Part shown: one piece after another, positions 62,886 to 64,000 of the stretch
How positions within the stretch are numbered: position 1 is the first letter of the stretch
Layout of the letters: each line of letters starts with the position of its first letter
From: Prorocentrum cordatum
Taxonomy: Eukaryota; Sar; Dinophyceae; Prorocentrales; Prorocentraceae
Reading direction: 5' to 3'
DNA: 64,000 nucleotides
NCBI GenBank assembly: GCA_963575745.1
Contig: CAUYUJ010000669.1
Coordinates: 77,501-141,500, forward strand
The notes under the pieces: generated by a model
The model's input: the letters and a program-made list of their open reading frames with translations, nothing else
What the model was told of the DNA's origin: nothing
Database searches by the model: none
Position numbers and translations under genes: made by a program

Positions 62886-64000
62886 GTGCAACACCAGATT
62901 CGTCAAGAAATTCTGGGGCCAAAGCTGGGTCTCGCACAGGAGTTAAGAAATCCATCGAAGCTGGGTCTTCATTTCTTAAAAGAAGATTTCTTAACACAAG
63001 TTTTGAGTGTAAGAAGGATCGCGCAGATAAAAAACGGCGCGAAGCGGGGGCGCGGGCGGCCTGTCGGGGCAACCTGGGGCCCGATGGTTCAAAAGGAGTG
63101 ATCTGATCAATAACTCGTCCCCCCCCGCAAAAAGGCGAAACGGTGCGCGTCGGGGCCGCCGCCAGTTATTGTTTGGGCGCCGTTTGGCGTTCCTTGGGTT
63201 GTTTCGTGGCCGTCGTGGATTTCTTCAGATTTGTTTGGGCGATTTCGAGCAATGCCGAAGTGGCAAGACCGACATGTGAGCTAGAAGGCGGGAGGGCAAA
63301 AGTCTTTGAACGCCATGGGCATTTGAAAACATATTGTTCCCCATCGCCGATGGGGAACACGGGGCGTTTTCGAAGCATCGGCGTGCGCCCGGAACTATTT
63401 TGGGCAGTGCCGAAGCCTCTTAGAGCCATGTCGCATGGCAAACGTTTTCAAAACAACCTCGACGTAACCTGGGCCACGTTGGCCTCCACATTTGTCGTTT
63501 CTTGGCCCTCTTTGAAACATCGTAGGACATCTTGGACGCTCCAATGCCCGACCCCCCCACTCCGCCCCTTCAAGACCAAGGTGGGGTGCACGGGCAGGGG
63601 CGCCCTCCCACCCCCCGGTGGATAAAGCAAACATCGGTTGGTGGCTAATGCAAGGGCGCGCTTGTAAAACACCTGCGCCCATAGGGTTGCTGGGATCATG
63701 TGGCTCGCCCTGCTCGTTAGAACATTTTGGGATAATGTCCTCCACAATCTTGTTTTCACGTGTTTCAGACAAAGACGTGAGTGAATATTGCACCAGTATC
63801 TCGCACGTTCCTTCTCTGGGCAGGCGCGCCCGAGATCGCAAAGGGCCTCTTGCAGCACATGTTAGACCTCCACGCCAAAGTGAATACGGTCATTATCCTT
63901 GCAGTCTTCTTGTGTGGAGAAATTTCGAGAGCAACCGAATCAGGTAAGTTCACGTCTATTGTCGAAGCCGCCCGTCTTCTGCTTGCCAGTTTGACGAGCG
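62886..64000. other. No gene recognised; one hairpin at 62942-62995
   Basis: GTTAAGAAATC (62942-62952) and GATTTCTTAAC (62985-62995) are perfect inverted 11-mers. From 63140 on, frames of 110-160 codons occur on both strands with mixed composition but conflicting coverage. A gene could continue beyond the right edge. Confidence 0.5.

Overview
The window looks like nuclear DNA of a dinoflagellate, probably of the Prorocentrum/Polarella/Symbiodiniaceae type. It is GC-rich with no visible CpG shortage, and full of GA/CT microsatellites, G and C homopolymers and satellite arrays. It has no operons and no recognisable housekeeping genes. The coding sequence belongs to families I associate with dinoflagellate mobile DNA: a LINE-like retroelement with an APE-type endonuclease, DDE-like transposase relatives with Cys/His-rich tails, and a fragment resembling a C-5 cytosine methyltransferase. 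Family names rest on motifs read by eye; no search was possible.

Layout. 1-2.6 kb: a ~195-bp satellite with a 53-bp palindrome in each unit, arranged head-on around a short centre. 2.5-14.9 kb, minus strand: a LINE-like element with ORF1 (855 aa) and a ~3,120-aa ORF2 whose reverse transcriptase is cut off where the satellite begins. A family of short hairpins with a TGAA core is scattered through both ORFs. 14.9-17.1 kb: G-rich non-coding DNA. 17.2-26.5 kb, plus strand: a decayed transposase-like gene in at least five coding blocks. Several blocks join in frame across gaps with short direct repeats at both ends, and one gap holds an intact 291-aa ORF. 26.5-35.4 kb: mostly microsatellites and degenerate repeats, with a truncated methyltransferase-like ORF at 32.8-33.8 kb. 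35.5-42.3 kb: a second transposase-like gene, interrupted by an ~83-bp satellite array.

43.9-55.0 kb: an 11.07-kb segment bounded by ~0.6-kb terminal inverted repeats. It has no convincing gene. Its right half is a degenerate ~165-bp satellite built around GCGCGC cores. 55.7-60.0 kb: the best-preserved gene in the window, three exons and about 1,111 aa, whose phases agree across two inferred introns. 60.1-62.9 kb: a second, longer copy of the ~83-bp satellite ending in a switch from C-rich to G-rich repeats. 62.9-64 kb: nothing recognised.

The strongest candidates for something undescribed are the hairpin family inside the retroelement, the gene-less 11-kb inverted-repeat element, and the direct-repeat-bounded introns with GA, GC or GT donors.
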